Shown piece by piece: positions 16,674 through 33,808 of a DNA stretch of 64,000 bases. Under the pieces are notes generated by a model, which was not told the DNA's origin, searched no databases, and saw only the letters and a program-made list of their open reading frames with translations. The translations under genes were made by a program, and so were the position numbers. Position 1 is the stretch's first letter, and the number at the start of each line of letters is the position of its first letter. Origin of the DNA: Allodiplogaster sudhausi (Eukaryota; Nematoda; Chromadorea; Rhabditida; Diplogasteridae); contig CALZFC010000252.1 of the NCBI GenBank assembly GCA_945643635.1, positions 2,908,501 through 2,972,500 of the forward strand, given 5' to 3'.

Positions 16674-17234
16674 TTGTTTCAGTCATCGCTGGATTCTCAG
16701 GACTCTTCCTTTCCATTAATCCATTCCATACTTCTCTTCAGCTCATTTTCTTAGATATTTATTTAATTAATTAATATGTATTCATTTCAGCTCATTTTAA
16801 CTTGTTATTAGACCTCGATTGTACACACTTGTCATTTTATTATTTCATATTTTCCTTTCCCTTTCCTCTCCCTCTTTGTTTCTCTTTTTTCACCTTTTAT
16901 CCGTTTCCTCTCCATCTTTTCCTTACAGTGCTAAATATTGCGTAAGTCAGTCGACTGCTTGTCATAGCGAGAGCCTTCTTCCATCTCTCTGCACTTCTTT
17001 CTCTGTTCCTCCACCGTCTCTTCCCTCTCGTTGCTCTCTCATCTTCGCCCTTCCATTTGCTTTGAAATGAGGGAGATAAAGAATGCAGATGGTCCGGTGG
17101 CAGACAGAAGAGGCTACTCTCCAATGCAGTGGATGTTAAATGTGATGGGATGGGCTGAAAGGGAGAGAGAGGGTTTACCATCGGAGAGAAGGGCAAGGAC
17201 TCATCTGCCCTGAGGCCAGCCAAGGTCGGTTAGG
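16674..17234. other. intergenic between the two tubulin genes
   Basis: Pyrimidine-rich 3' flank of gene 1 and 5' flank of gene 2. No exon recognised. TTAG immediately precedes the ATG of gene 2, which would fit either an upstream non-coding exon or a trans-splice acceptor. Confidence 0.45.
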
Positions 17235-20807
<3,573 letters not shown>

Positions 20808-21648
20808 TAGTGAGTGGTTGAGTGGAGGGGCGTGCCGACTGTCCACTCCTCCTCCCCTTTCCTCTCTCCTTCTCTCTTACCATCATCTCCATACAAAACT
20901 CAGTCGATGTGCGGGCACATTCCAGCTTTGTTCCCCCCCCCTCATTTTTTATAATTCGCTTTTGCTTTGTTTTGCTTTGTGTTCTCCATCATTTGCTTTC
21001 TCATAGTTACGAATAAAGAGAAAAAAGCGTCTCTGCTGAAGTGTTGAAATGTATCTGGGGAGAAAGAAGTCACGAAAGAGTGTGAAGGAGAAAAGATGGA
21101 GCAAGAGAACGAAAAAAAGATTGGATTAAAGAAAACAGGAAGGAAAGGGAGAGTGAGCGAGAGAGTAAGAGTGAAAGAGAGAGTGAGAGAGTTAGAGAAG
21201 GGCTGAAGGTGAAACTACTGGCGCCAGATGATGCACTGCTGCTGACCGTGATCGTCGCCCTCAATAGCTCGAATAGTGCCATTTCGTTGGCTTGAGCCTC
21301 GTGTGAGAGGCAGATGAGAAAAGAAGCGAATAGAAGGGAAGAAGAGAAGAATAGACAGAGTTGTGATATAAATAGGAAAAAGTAGAGAGAGAAGTGAAGG
21401 AAAATGAGTAAAAGAAGAAAGCCACAGGCATGGAGAGATGAAGTGAGTATGGTAAGCTCTCCGTCTACTCGAGAGTGGCCGGTCGGCTGCCTTCGTCTTC
21501 TCATGTCTGGGCCAATCAGAAGCACGATTCGTCACTGCAGATGCCTTGAGGCGGAGAGATGAAATGCACCCCGACCACTCTCACTTTCAATCCTTACATC
21601 TCTCTCCTTTTAGTCATTCCCTCTCTCTATCCCTCTCCCCTCTCTCTC

Positions 21649-21688
<40 letters not shown>

Positions 21689-21931
21689 ATAGTCTCTTTC
21701 ATTCTCTCCCTCTCCTTCACCCTTTCTCCATTTCCCATGCATTTTCTACAACATGCGCATCTGAATGAATCTTCTCTTCCTCTTACACCTCTCTCTTTCT
21801 TAGCACTTGCTGGTTTCTCGACCCTGGCGCTGCGGTGACTTGGAATGAAGAGTTACTTACCCGACAACCCATTCCCTCTCGCTCTCTTTCTCTCTTTCAC
21901 TTCTCTCTCTCTGTCTCTGTCTCTCTCTCTT

Positions 21932-21993
<62 letters not shown>

Positions 21994-22042
21994 CCTCTCA
22001 CCACTTCGCACACGATAGTAATTATAAGTCGCGACCGGAGGC
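20808..22042. other. intergenic, CT/GA-rich, no clear gene
   Basis: Holds the tubulin-2 3' UTR and CT/GA microsatellites (about 21150-21195, 21640-21690, 21885-21995). A minus-strand frame at about 21215-21300 reads without stops but has no recognisable family feature, so I do not call it. Confidence 0.4.
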
Positions 22043-22350
22043 ATGCTGCAGTGGCTGCTGTTGCAGGCCTTGTCACTTCTTTTTGCTTCCGGGCATTCTG
22101 AGCTGACGAGTCACGCAAGACAATGACTATAGCTACTTTCTATGTTTTTTTTTCTCTCTCTCTCTCATTCTCTCTCACTCTCTCTCTCTCTCTCACATCT
22201 TTCTTGCTCACTGCCACCTGCCGAACAGTATGTTCTCTCTCTCTCTCTCTCTCTTTTTTTCTCTCTCTCCCATTCCTCGAGTTCTTTCAGAATGTGCCGG
22301 TAATGACAGCCGGTGCACGGGGTTGGCAGAACACTGCGTTGGTATGTTTT
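22043..22350 (+). CDS. 5' end of a possible secreted Cys-rich protein
   Basis: An ATG at 22043 opens a signal-peptide-like stretch (MLQWLLLQALSLLFASGHS). A GT donor at about 22098 can join in phase to an exon at about 22291-22339 that reads KCAGNDSRCTGLAEHCV, with the cysteine spacing of a small EGF- or ShK-like module, followed by a GT donor. The intron is CT-rich. Further exons were not established; a possible one at about 22736-22815 (ending NVFLPVEG...KVTR before GTAAG) is uncertain. It could be a separate small secreted gene or an unrecognised upstream part of the following receptor gene. That gene has its own signal peptide, so I favour separate genes. Confidence 0.35.
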
Positions 22351-22838
22351 CACGGGCCAAGTGCCTTCCGTCCTCCACAATTCTCCTCATCTGCATGCTC
22401 ACTTCATTTCCCTATCATAAAACCTCTCACCCCTGTCCTTTTAGCAGCTTTCAAACTCTAGACAGTTTCTTCCGAGAAAAGACTTCCATTTCCTAAAATT
22501 CCGTTGGTTCTCTACTCTGGAATACTCGGAAGACCTCAAAGGTGGGAAAGCTTGGACTCTTCTTTCTTCACTTCTTGCTATCTTGTTCAATCTTCTCTTT
22601 CTCTCCATTCTCCCTTGTCCCTTCTTCTCTTTTCTCAATTTCTTGTTAGTTTCCTTTCTCTCCTTTCAACCCTTCCCACCATCTACCGGTAGAGTCATTT
22701 TCTTCTACTCCACGCGATTCTCCGTTTGGATTGAGAAATGTCTTTCTTCCTGTCGAAGGTGAGGAAGAGCACGAGCAAATGGACAAAATGGAATGGACCG
22801 TCAAAGTGACAAGGTAAGAAAGGAAGAGAGAAGGAAGG

Positions 22839-22883
<45 letters not shown>

Positions 22884-23052
22884 GAGATGGAGAAGGGAGA
22901 GGGAGGATGAGAAAGACGGGGACTGAATGAGGGAGAATGGAAAAGGCCGTTTGAGAAAATGGAGAAATTGTGAGATCTGAAGCGAGAATTATAAATTGCG
23001 GATGCCAAAGTAGAAGGGAGAAGAAGAACGGTAGTGACCTAGGTATGAAGTA

Positions 23053-23096
<44 letters not shown>

Positions 23097-23205
23097 TAGG
23101 GAGAGAGAGGGAGAGAGAGAGAGGGAGAGAGAGAGAGGAGTGAGTGAGAGAATGGTGGGATAGAAGTGAGAGCGAGAATAGCGGTAGATCATCCGGTGTC
23201 CTGAT

Positions 23206-23300
23206 TATCGCTCAAATGATTTTCGCTCAAACTTTTTTCAACAGTTGATGATTTTCGCTCAAGTTTTTTTAATGGTAAGTGATTTTTGCTCAAAATTTTT
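23206..23300. repeat. short direct repeats (GATTTTCGCTCAA-like)
   Basis: Four imperfect units of GATT.TCGCTCAA followed by a T-rich spacer, spaced about 28 bp, just after a GA microsatellite. No gene around it. Confidence 0.6.
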
Positions 23301-23540
23301 CCAAATGAGATATTATTGTAAAATTTTATAATCAGACTAGACATTAGGACCCTTCAAATTTCATCCCCTTTATTTCTCTTATTCCTTCTCCTCGATCTCT
23401 CACTTGCCTTGAAACACCACACTCTGCCGCCTTCTCATTTCTCCCACTTCCCGCTTCCTTTTTGCTCCCTGTGATTCACTCTACCATTGTCGTCCGTAGT
23501 AGTTTTGGCTCCTCCCCAGAGAATAAGTAGTTCCCTCAAG

Positions 23541-23586
<46 letters not shown>

Positions 23587-23676
23587 ATAGCTCGAGATTT
23601 GCATAGTGTATGTAAAGCTTCGTGCCTTAGGCGAGGCCGCGCATCAGAAAGGGCGGAGACGGCTGGCAGAGAGGAG

Positions 23677-23723
<47 letters not shown>

Positions 23724-23728
23724 TCTCT

Positions 23729-23760
<32 letters not shown>

Positions 23761-23830
23761 GCCGATCAGTTTGCTGGCGGGCTTTATCAGCGAGCTGGGA
23801 GGTATCCGGTGGTGGTGGAGCAGCACTGCG

Positions 23831-25247
23831 ATGCTGCTCCTTCTCGTGCTCCTTCTCATGGCAGCCGCTTTCTCTTCCTCTCTCAACGACTTGCAGAAGG
23901 GGCAATGCCATCACAAGTGTGCTAGCAAGGTTAGCCATCTCAGACGATGCTTCTTAACTTTCTCTTCCTGTAGATCTTACCTGACGTGTATGTAGATCAA
24001 ATGTGACCATGGATGCCATTTCAGTTCTCTCCGAAGCAGAGTCGCCTCCTCAACGACCAGAGAACCGTCTCCGAGCCTCTCGTCAATACTACAACCTTCG
24101 TTTTCGTACGTTTCATATGTCTGTATCAAGCTTTCCTGGAGGAATAGGTCCCCAGTTTTACATTTTCCGCCACATACAGCTTTAGCGACAAGGATTGAAG
24201 CTTTTTTTGTATATTCTTATGCGCTTCTTGTTCTTCATTAATTGTTCTCATTCTTCCTCAAGTACGCTTGGAAACTTTATCTTTATCTTTTTCATCTTTC
24301 ACATTTTCTCTGAATTTTTTTTCGATTCTGATATGTCTGTCTTTTCTTTGTTTTGCCAAATTCTTATCAATCTGCCGATCTTTCTCTCTGTTGGCGGGAT
24401 CGGTTAGGAGAACAAGGGAAGTTGTGATTTTGCTTCTTTTCAGGGATTCAAATATTTTCTCGCGCCCTTTGAACGCTGTTTTCTTATCGCTCATTTTTGC
24501 GATGATTGCATGTCCTGTGATGGGGCCAAAACATGTTTATGGCCGGGTAGTCACCGTACTCTCATTCGTCTTTGTCCCTTGCGATGGACATGCCCAATAG
24601 CGGGGAGAGTGACACAAGGCATAAGTTGACATTTAGTGCAAGATTGGCTGCTATGGTTTGGCTGGCTTCGATGATCTTCAGTCGGAATCTATCCAAGCGG
24701 GGCGACTCTTCCATCAGTCGATCTCTGCTTCTTCTTCTGCATCACCTTCTACTTCCAGCAGTTCGTCTTCTTCTCTAGTTTATAAACTTCTTCCACTCCG
24801 AGATGTTTATTTGCAGTGGCTTCTCCGCTCAAAGCCATCTCCCCCCTTTGCATTCGCCAGCTGAGCGACTCGAACACAACGAATGCCGTCGTGAACATCA
24901 GTCTGAGTCTCGTGACGGATTCCTTGGCTGACGAAGACTTCTTTGACTTCTTCGTCCAAGTCATCAATGCTTCTTCTGGAGAAGAACAACTCCTTTCTCT
25001 GCATGTACGTTTATCTTACTTAGGGGTTTCTCCGATTTCTCCGATACCCCTATGTAATCTGTCACTGATTGCGTTGTCTCCGACCTTTTTTTTTATTTTT
25101 GCAAGATATTTTTGTGTCTCCTGCTAGCCGCTGACTAATTTCGCTTTTCCGTCTATTCTTTCTTTAGCATTCTCCCGTCATCTTCACCCGAACGCTGTAC
25201 CTTTCTCTGATGTTCCGTTTCTCCCTCTCTCTCTCTATCTCTCTCTC

Positions 25248-25300
<53 letters not shown>

Positions 25301-27322
25301 CTTGCGCTCTCTCTCTCTCTCCATCTTATTGTTAGCCCTGTTCTCTTTCTTCCCCTTTCGTAATAGCACTGCTGTCTTCTCATCTGTTCCCTTGTGCCTC
25401 AATTAATTAGCATTGACTGGTAGAGGCAGCTTTTCTTGTGTGTGCGCGGTGCGTCAAGTTCGTGGTGCAATCTGAATGAGGCATCTGAGCTCTTCCAAAG
25501 AGAGAGAAAGGATGAATGGAGTGGGACAAGTCCCACGACAAATGCCAGCTATCCAAAGCCGAGAGTTGAGCTTCTCGTTTCGGTTCACACGCTTATTACT
25601 GGAGAAGTGTACAGAGTGGAAGGAGAGTGATAAGTGGATGGAGAGAGAGGAAAAGGCAAGGGAAATGCAGTGGCTGCTTGGGATTACTTTTTTGGTTGTA
25701 CTTCAGTCTTTCTCTACACGTGTGGATGTCTCTCTTCCACTTTCCACCCTCTCAACAACTCAACGGATTCGTTTTCGCGTGCTCGCAGTTAGCGACCAAG
25801 GAGCTGTGGGAGAGGTGATACTTTGAAGGGAACTTGTAGAAGCACTCGTTACATGCTGTGGAAGGAGGGACACGCTTCGGATCAAATGGTTCTTTACTAA
25901 TATTCTTGAGGTTATCAGTGATGTGTGGACGGTTGAGCAACTTCTGCAGCCGATAGAAGCATCGGCCATCTCAATGATTGTGGAGAAGCAGGTGAGGGAG
26001 GGAGAGGAAAGGAGAAGAAATGTTGACTGGTCTCTGCAGGTATGGCTGGACGCGCAAGCTGCCGTGCGACTGCTATTGGAGTGGCCGAGAGGCACTCTGC
26101 CTGTCTGCGCTCTCTCCATTCGTGCCACTGCCGAGTCGGACGATCTGGACCATTCTCTGTCTCATCCCTTCGAATTGGTTAGACTACTCTCAAGTGATTA
26201 TTCCCTGGCGTTTATTCCTGCCAGTAATCATAGTTATTAAATCGAGTACCAATGGTTCAGACATTTTAATGGAAATGGACTGTAATTCTTTAGCAAGAAG
26301 TACCAGTGAAAAGGAATGAGAGTCAAAATATGCCATTTCAACAACTAACACTGTTTGAGGATGAGACTCGCTCGGTGTACTTGCGACGGCTTCAATTTGA
26401 GCAGAACTACAGAGTGGAGCTGCGGGAGGAGGGAGGAGAGGAGGGACAAGTCACCACTCTGCATCTTACCACTTTTCCTTGCACTGCACTCGTCGATGAT
26501 CTTCTCTTCTGCCGTCAGTCATTCTCTCGCTCACTGTCTCGATTAATCATTATTACACCATTGAATCGGATGATGTGACCACGCAGCGTATATTAAAGCC
26601 GCCAAATCATGAGAAAGGGTTGCATTTAGATAGAAAGAGGATAGCAATTCTATTAGAGTGAACGGAGAGCACTACGGTATCTCTCTCACTCACTCTCACT
26701 CTCTCTCCTCTCCACCCTAATTCTGGCATCATAAATCAGAACCGTTCTCCATAAGTTTAATTTCAACCCTTGAGGGAGCGGGATGTGTTTTGTTTTTCTA
26801 TACATTTAGGTGAAAGAGCCTCGATGTCTACACACTTTGGCGAGATTAAGCCTTTTTTATTGTCTCTTATTTCAAATAACCGTTATTCATTTTTTTTATC
26901 TGCATGCTTCCTTTTTTTTACTACGTCTGCCAATCTCGTACTCCCTGTCTGTCATTCACTCTCGCACTCATTCAATCACTCACTTATTCACTCCCGCCGT
27001 CCTTATTTCCCACACAATTGCTTCCATGTTCTGTCATACTTTTTCTTCCTTTCTCTCTCTCCCTCTATCCCTCTCCTTCTCTCTCTCGCACTCTCTCTCT
27101 CTCTCTCAATCTCAGCTGTCGTGTTCTCCCATCTGCCTCTCCTAATATCAATTACTCAGCTGCGGCTTTGGTGTCTCATTTTGGTGCGCCGTCCAGTCTC
27201 GTTTTTATCTGATCTTGGTTTTGCTGGATTCGTGTTGAGAAGGCTGCCAGAGAGACGCGCCCTCCACCACTTTTAGTCAGCATCCATTTATACCACTCTC
27301 ATGTTTAACCGCATACATGGAA

Positions 27323-27355
<33 letters not shown>

Positions 27356-28392
27356 GAGAGAGCATCTGCCTTCTCTCGTCACTCTTCTCGCAATCCCCTT
27401 CACCCTTTAATTGACCGTCTTATGAAGCCATCGCCCCTTTCTCGCCCACTCTTCCATGTCCTCTCTCATTCTGCATCTCCTCTAACTATTCACATCACAT
27501 GTGTCATACGGACATCTGAAAGAGCAGAAGGATGGAGAGTGAGAGAGGGAGAGTGAAAGAGTGAGAGAGAGAGGGAGAGTGAGATAGTGAAGAGTGAAAG
27601 AGTGAGAGAGAGAGGGTGAAAGAGTGAGAGTGGGAGAGTGAAAGAGAGAGAGAGAGAGTGAGAGAGGGAGAATGGGGCTTGAAAATGAAAGAGTGAGATA
27701 GAGAGAACGAGAAGCGTGGAAGATCTGTTCCTTCTGTTTTATCCGTCGGTGAATGAAGAGTTCCAGGCAATTGGCGGAGGGGGGATTTGTCAAACAGTCT
27801 CGTCATACGTGATTTATTTTGAATTGTGGAGCAGAGATTAGAAATAAAAGTGATGGAAAAGAATATCTTCAGCTCCACCAGCGGTTGCTTCTCTGACCTG
27901 GACGTGGAATTCATCGGAGACTGCTGTGGTGGCCTGGGACAACGGCCGGGCAAATCCCTCTGCTCCTTCTGTTCACTTTCTTCTTGTCGTATCCAGTCTG
28001 CCAGGATCTGTGGACAGAAACTGCCAGAAAGCAGTTGCTTCCAGAAGAATCATTCAAGGGGTTGGTGATTCTTGAGAGTGAAGAGAGGAAGGAATCTCAT
28101 TCATTCAGCATCTGAACTCTGCCCTGGTTCGCGTGCCTTCTTCTGATTGTGATTACACGGCTGAGTTGCTTGTCATCGACGCTCGCAACCGCCGTTCTCG
28201 GCCGGTTTCAGTCGTCAGCTCGGCCGTCGCCACCACTGAAGCTCACTCCATCCAATCACACTCTCCCGTCACTCAGGTCCGCACTCACTCTCTCACTTCC
28301 CTTCTCTCAATCTCTCTCTCTCCCTCTCACTCTCTCTCTCCTTCTCTCTCTCTCTCTCTCTCTTTCCTTTCTCTCTCTCTCTTCCTCCCTCC

Positions 28393-28445
<53 letters not shown>

Positions 28446-30628
28446 GGGTGTCCTCTTCTGGTCGGCATGCCTACTGTCCGGAGTCCTTCTTCTACTTTTC
28501 CTGCTGATCTACCGTCACCATCGTTCTAACAGAGAAGCTGCCCGTGCAACTCTCAAGAAGTATCACCCTACAATAATATCGTCTCTCTTTGAAGGTTGTC
28601 TTTCATTTCAAAATTTTTTATGGGTTTTGTTCTTTGCGCATGCTATTTCATTCGGTACAAATTTAGCGATCTGCAATGTTATGCAAATGGGTACAAATGG
28701 TTTAACGATGGATTTTTAGCCTGAATTGTAAATAAAGATGTTGTTCAGTGGAGAATGCCCAACGAAGCGCGAGCAAACAGCAGCGATATCTCACTCACTG
28801 CTCCACCCTGAGAAGAGAGGGGGCGGTTGAGGCACCCCGAGGGGTGTATCGACATGGAAAGTGGCACGGAGGGGGTTCTGCCCCGCACACTCCCTCCGTC
28901 GCCACCCTTCGGAGACATTCTGATGATGGCTATGCCGTCTGTGAACTCAAGGAGCCGGGCGAGGAACAGGTTCTCACTTTACATACCTTCCTTCCCTTGA
29001 TCGGTCATTTCTTCAGCTCTCCGGCCTCCTCGCTGCTCTTCCTCCACCCGAAGACATGATTGGCGATGTTCCAATCTACATGTTGGTCTTTGAAACCGTT
29101 ATTCTCTCAGCAGCAGTTTCCCCACAAGGATATTTTACTTAACACCTTCAGGTCATCTTTTGCTATCCACCAGAGAGTTGGGCAGGGCAGATTCGGTGCA
29201 GTCTACAGAGTGAGCTTCCCGCGCACTCGGGCCACTGCTGCTCTCAAGAAATTCAGTGCGCTTTCTTTGTCCTCTTCTCTCATCGCCACTCTCTCTTCCT
29301 CTCCCTCTATTTCTCTCTCTCTCTCGATCTCTCTCTCTCTCTCGACCTCTTTCGCCCGCTCTGCCTCTTACAGATGACCCGACAGACCTGAAGCGTGAGT
29401 TGGAGGCAGCTCAGTCGATCTGCCGCCGCCAGGATGGCTCTCCCTCTCTGCTGGTGTCTCTCCTTGCTGCGTCTGCCACCTCCGACCTGGCTATCGATGG
29501 TCTCTTCTACGAGTTCTGTCCGGGCGGAGACCTCCGCTCCCTCCTCCAAGAGGCGACTCCTCACTTGGCTGGCTCGGCCGCCCTGGCAGAGAAACATCTC
29601 GCGCCTTATCTCCTCTCTTTCTGCACGCAAATCGCCGCAGCTGTTGTACGAGCTGGCTTCAAATTGTCTTATGTATTGCTTGCATATCTGGTAGTGGTAG
29701 TGTCCTTTATATTTTGGAATGAATTAGCTTGTTGGTGGTGTGTCTGAATCGACTATATTGTAGAGTGAAGTGCACTCCTTCGGCTTCGTGCACAGAGACA
29801 TCTCCTGCCGGAACGTCCTCCTTCCTCTCCGCTGGTCCGATCCTCTTCGACCTCCTCGATTCCAGTCGGCTAAGTTGGGAGATGTCGGGCTGGCCTGCAG
29901 AGAGAATGAAGAGACGGTGGAAGGAGGGAAGAGGACCCTCTACCTGGCCTGGCAAGCACCCGAAGTCAGGGCGGGCAAGCCTTCCAATCGGGCGTCTGAC
30001 ATGTTAGTCCCAAGGAGATTGGAGATAATCGTAGAGTGAGAGGGGAATGAGCCCACTGCAGGTGGTCGTTTGGTTGTTTGCTGGCGGAAGTAGCTTCAGT
30101 GGCTGCTCCCCTCTGGCTCGGTCGTCCTCAGCCTCCTGACTCTCAGGAAGACGTCGATCACTACTTAGACCAACTCACTTGCGGAGCACCCAGGGTGTAC
30201 GTCATTAGTATATATACATTTTCAGTAACTTATTATTTACTGATCTAAGTGAGCGGAAAAAGGAAGATGGGTGCAAAATCGGCATGGTGACTGCAAGCTA
30301 ATTTTAACGTTTAGGGAAATGTTTTCCTACTTCATCATGGCATATAATTTTAAAATTGACCGCATCGTGACACAAAATAATGACTTTGGCGATTGTTGCG
30401 ATTAAAAAAAAATGAGACGAAGGTAGCGGCCAGAAGTGATGGTTGAACTGAGCAGAGATGAATTGTCCTTGCAGAGATGGAGTGCTGCGGAGGGCGTTGC
30501 TGCCAGAGATGAGAGTCTGCTTGGCAGTCAAGGCAGAAGAGCGTCGTTCTGCAGAGGAGATGGCAGAGAGACTCTCCTCTCTCTCTTCTCCTCTCGATGA
30601 CTACTCTCAACACTCTCAATATGTCTGA
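23831..30628 (+). CDS. receptor tyrosine kinase-like protein with FnIII ectodomain
   Basis: Starts with a strong signal peptide (MLLLLVLLLMAAAFSSS) followed by a Cys box (GQCHHKCASK, CDHGCHF). Ectodomain exons read as fibronectin-III-like strands, for example RFRVLAVSDQGAVGE (25735-25816), YLRRLQFEQNYRVELRE (26310-26518) and WNSSETAVVAWDNG (27860-28062). One transmembrane helix (about 28446-28540, GVLFWSACLLSGVLLLLFLL) precedes a basic juxtamembrane stretch. The kinase domain spans about 29150-30200: GQGRFGAVYR loop, AALKKF lysine, HRDISCRN catalytic loop, GDVG in place of DFG, WQAPEV, then DMWSFGCLLAEV. The stop is at 30626-30628. Overall order resembles Sevenless/ROS1 receptors, but that assignment is inference. 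Kinase call sure; ectodomain exon list incomplete; some CT-rich introns are long. Confidence 0.8.
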
Positions 30629-31544
30629 CTCTCTTATCTCTCTCTCTCACAATTTATCTCCTGACCCATGCCATCTCGTAATAATTGAAAACTTTATTCT
30701 CTCACTCTTTATTCCAACAGTAATAATTTGTCATAAATCTCAGTTGTTAATTGATTCGTGCATTGACCCATGAAACGTTGTCTCTCATTTGCCTGTCGGT
30801 ACTGGTGCATCATTTATCTTTCTTCTATCGGTCTTATTTTCCGTAGTAATTTAGTGACGTCATTTGTTCACTCCATTTTAATAATAATATAGGCATTCAA
30901 TGCTTTCCTTGATTTCTGGTGCATGTATATTGTAAATAGTAGATATAATTTTGCTTACGGTAGATAATGTTGCTGTTGCAGATTAGATTGAGATTAGCTG
31001 AAAATGAGGTGCGATTCGTTTGATCTCTCTCCGCTTGATGTTCCCCTCAACTCATTCTTTCCTTTTCCATCACGGGTGATCCACCTCCTCCTATTATTTT
31101 ACTGCTGCATCAAACCATCGAAGCGCGGCAATAAAACTAGTTTTACCGGAACTTTTCTTAAAATGGTACCACAATGCAATGAAGTTGAAAGCTCTTAAAA
31201 ATAACTGAATGTGGGCGTTTCCTTATCGATAAAATTGGGAGGATTCAAGTCGTGTGGAGGCTATACTCACACGCTAAAAAAAATCATGTGAACCAGCGTA
31301 GGAGGAATCCATGGCGTTAGAGGATCTTTTTTGGGTGCAGTCATTGTTTCACGGTGGTGTTGTAATTGAGTGTCATATAATAGTGAATTACGCGAAATAT
31401 CGAGGGTGCTCTTTTGTTTTGTGTGATTTTGACCCTTTCTGTTCCTCTTTCGTTTTGATTCTTTGGCCATTCTTGCCTGTTCTGTCCAAATAGTCCTGGA
31501 TTGAGAAAAGGAGGCGCCGTGCCCATGCTGTCCTAGTCGTGTAC
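30629..31544. other. intergenic between kinase gene and SNX17
   Basis: AT-rich. The frames at 31004-31198 and 31311-31493 have no recognisable features. It contains the 3' flank of the kinase gene and the promoter of SNX17. Confidence 0.5.
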
Positions 31545-33808
31545 ATGATGATCCACGTAATCGTCCCCAGCACGCAAACTCTCGTAGAGAGGAATGACGG
31601 AGTCTCGAAATACACTGTCAGTACACAGCTCCTGAGAATATCTTCTGGTAATTACTTATTCGCTCTCGTTTGCAGGCCTACAACATACACATCAATGGCT
31701 GGTTCCACGCCAGCGTTCGCTACAGCGCATTACTACGATTTGCCGAGAGCATCAAGTTAAGGTAAACAGTAAATAATCGTCTTTTTTCCAAGATACCAAT
31801 GATCTATTTCCTGTTGAGATTCGGCCACTTGCATAGCTTACCCGATTTTCCGCCGAAGAAGTTATTTGGAATTTTACAAGGAGCGGCGCTCGATGAAAGG
31901 CGAGCAGGAATCGCGAAATATCTGCAGGCGTGTAGGTTATCGCAGTCTTGCAGCCACGTCATCAGCTTAATCTGGCTGTTTTAGTGGTGCAGAAGTCCGA
32001 GATAGTGCACAATTCGCCGGTCGAGCGCAATATTCTAGAATTCCAACTGGTCAGCTGAACTTTCCTTTTGTGTATGACTTCGAGACATTCTCTCTGTTAT
32101 CTTCGCAGGATTCTTATCGACCGAGCAGTAGCAGCGTGTCCATCGAAGTGTTCCTTGGCGATGGCTCCAAGGTGCCTCTCCGGTGTAATGTCATGCTGCC
32201 CACTCGAGATATCATGAAGGTATGGCGAGACTTGCATGTGTTAGATTGTATTTTGACTATTCAGTTACTTGCCGATGAACTCAATGCTGATTTTGATCTG
32301 CTTTATGAGTACTTTGGCCTGTTTATGGTGAAGCCTCGCCATGAGAATAGAAATGACTTCGATATGATTCGTAAGTTTTATTTTATTCTGTTTGTCTTCG
32401 GACTATTAGTTACTCATTACGTTTAGCAAACCAAAATATGCATGGCGTAGACATAGAAATGTTTTCCAGCTGTTCGTTTGTTATGCAACTTCGAGTCTCC
32501 GTACGTGTCCTTGCAACTGGCAAATCAGCGTTCCGCTGCCGAGAAAGGATTCTTCTACAAGTTGCAGCTCCGTCGTTGTGTTTGGGACACGAGAACACAA
32601 GAGAAACTCCTTGCCAATAACTCCATTGCTACGCTTCTCTTCAGACAAGTTCGTACAGCTAAATAGTTGTGCTTTTTCTTTTAATGAACCGGGTTTATTC
32701 CCTACCAATGGAATTTTTTTTCAAATTGATGCTATACTTCTTCCTGTTATTTTTTCACTGATGATTTTCAGGCTAAGAACGAACTAGAAAGAGGTCTGCT
32801 CACGACAGATTCTGCGGATGTCCAACTAAGTCTTGAGTCTCTGACAATGGAAGAGGACGCTGCCAAGGTCTCATTCCTTATTTATCCATCTATATCCCAA
32901 GTTCTACGAGTTTCTTTATTCTTCCAGTACGTTCGGCTTTGCTCCGAGCTTCCGGGCTACGGATTCGAGCATCTGGGAGAGTTCGAATGCGTGCTGAATG
33001 ACAAGGAGGAGGCCAGCCACGACGACCAAACCGTTGCTTGTCGTCTTCAGGTTAGAGTGCTTGACGGTTTCCATTTTATTTGCGGTTGCTTGGCATTTCC
33101 TTTCGCTGTGTCTCCTTTCTGGTTGCTTCCACTGCCACGTCCCCCCCCCCCTAGGTCGGTCGTCGTCAGTTGGTGCTGACTTCGCTGAAGGACGGCCAGA
33201 GCCACAGCTACCGCGCCACCCGAATTCGGATTTGGCGTATCTCACAGCCGCCTTCGGTGGTCGACCCCCTCATCTTCCAGTTTGAGTTCCTGGCTGCGAA
33301 GGACGCTTTCCGATGGATTACAATTCACACTGAGCATGTACGCTTCCCTTCTCTCTCTTCTCTTCTTCTCCGCTTATTCCTCTCTTCTTCTCGCTTAGGC
33401 TATTTTGCTGTCGCTTCTCCTTCAGTCGATTGGCTCCGAGATTCTCAGTGAACACCGAGAATCCGCGGTACGAATTTACTCTATTTTTCTTGAAGATCAT
33501 TTCAGAAGGTTTCCCTTTGGAGTTTGTCAAGAGGAATGTTTTTCAAATGATATTGTCAGAGGTGTTTATATTTGTAGAAAGAAGCGATCAGAGGCTCGGC
33601 TGTGACGGAGGCTTCTTCGAGAAGCAGAGAGAACGGAAGTGGATTCGTCCGTCGTCTTGCTGATCGCGAGATGATTGGAGTGGAAGTCCGCGCCGTCTCT
33701 CCTGATCCCGATGTCCTGAAGTCTCTCCAGCACGTCTTTGCTTCTTCCTCTGTCAGCTCCATTGCTACTCCCTACTTCATGTTTAGAAATGATTCATCAC
33801 AGTTTTAG
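31545..33808 (+). CDS. SNX17: sorting nexin 17
   Basis: Endosomal cargo adaptor that binds PI3P and NPxY sorting motifs to recycle receptors. Exon 1 ([11 protein letters not shown]..., donor after SKYT) joins an exon at about 31676 reading [20 protein letters not shown], the first half of the PX domain. The next exon carries [11 protein letters not shown] and [12 protein letters not shown], the SNX17-type PX end. The FERM-like part follows: [113 protein letters not shown] and a last exon of about 33548-33808 ending at TAG. The order matches animal SNX17 throughout. The 3' half from about 32572 is duplicated at 58133. Confidence 0.92.

Noticed and set aside
31004..31198. Possible upstream exon of SNX17
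   Set aside because: SNX17 begins naturally at 31545 with the expected residues before the PX domain; this frame has no resemblance to the family.
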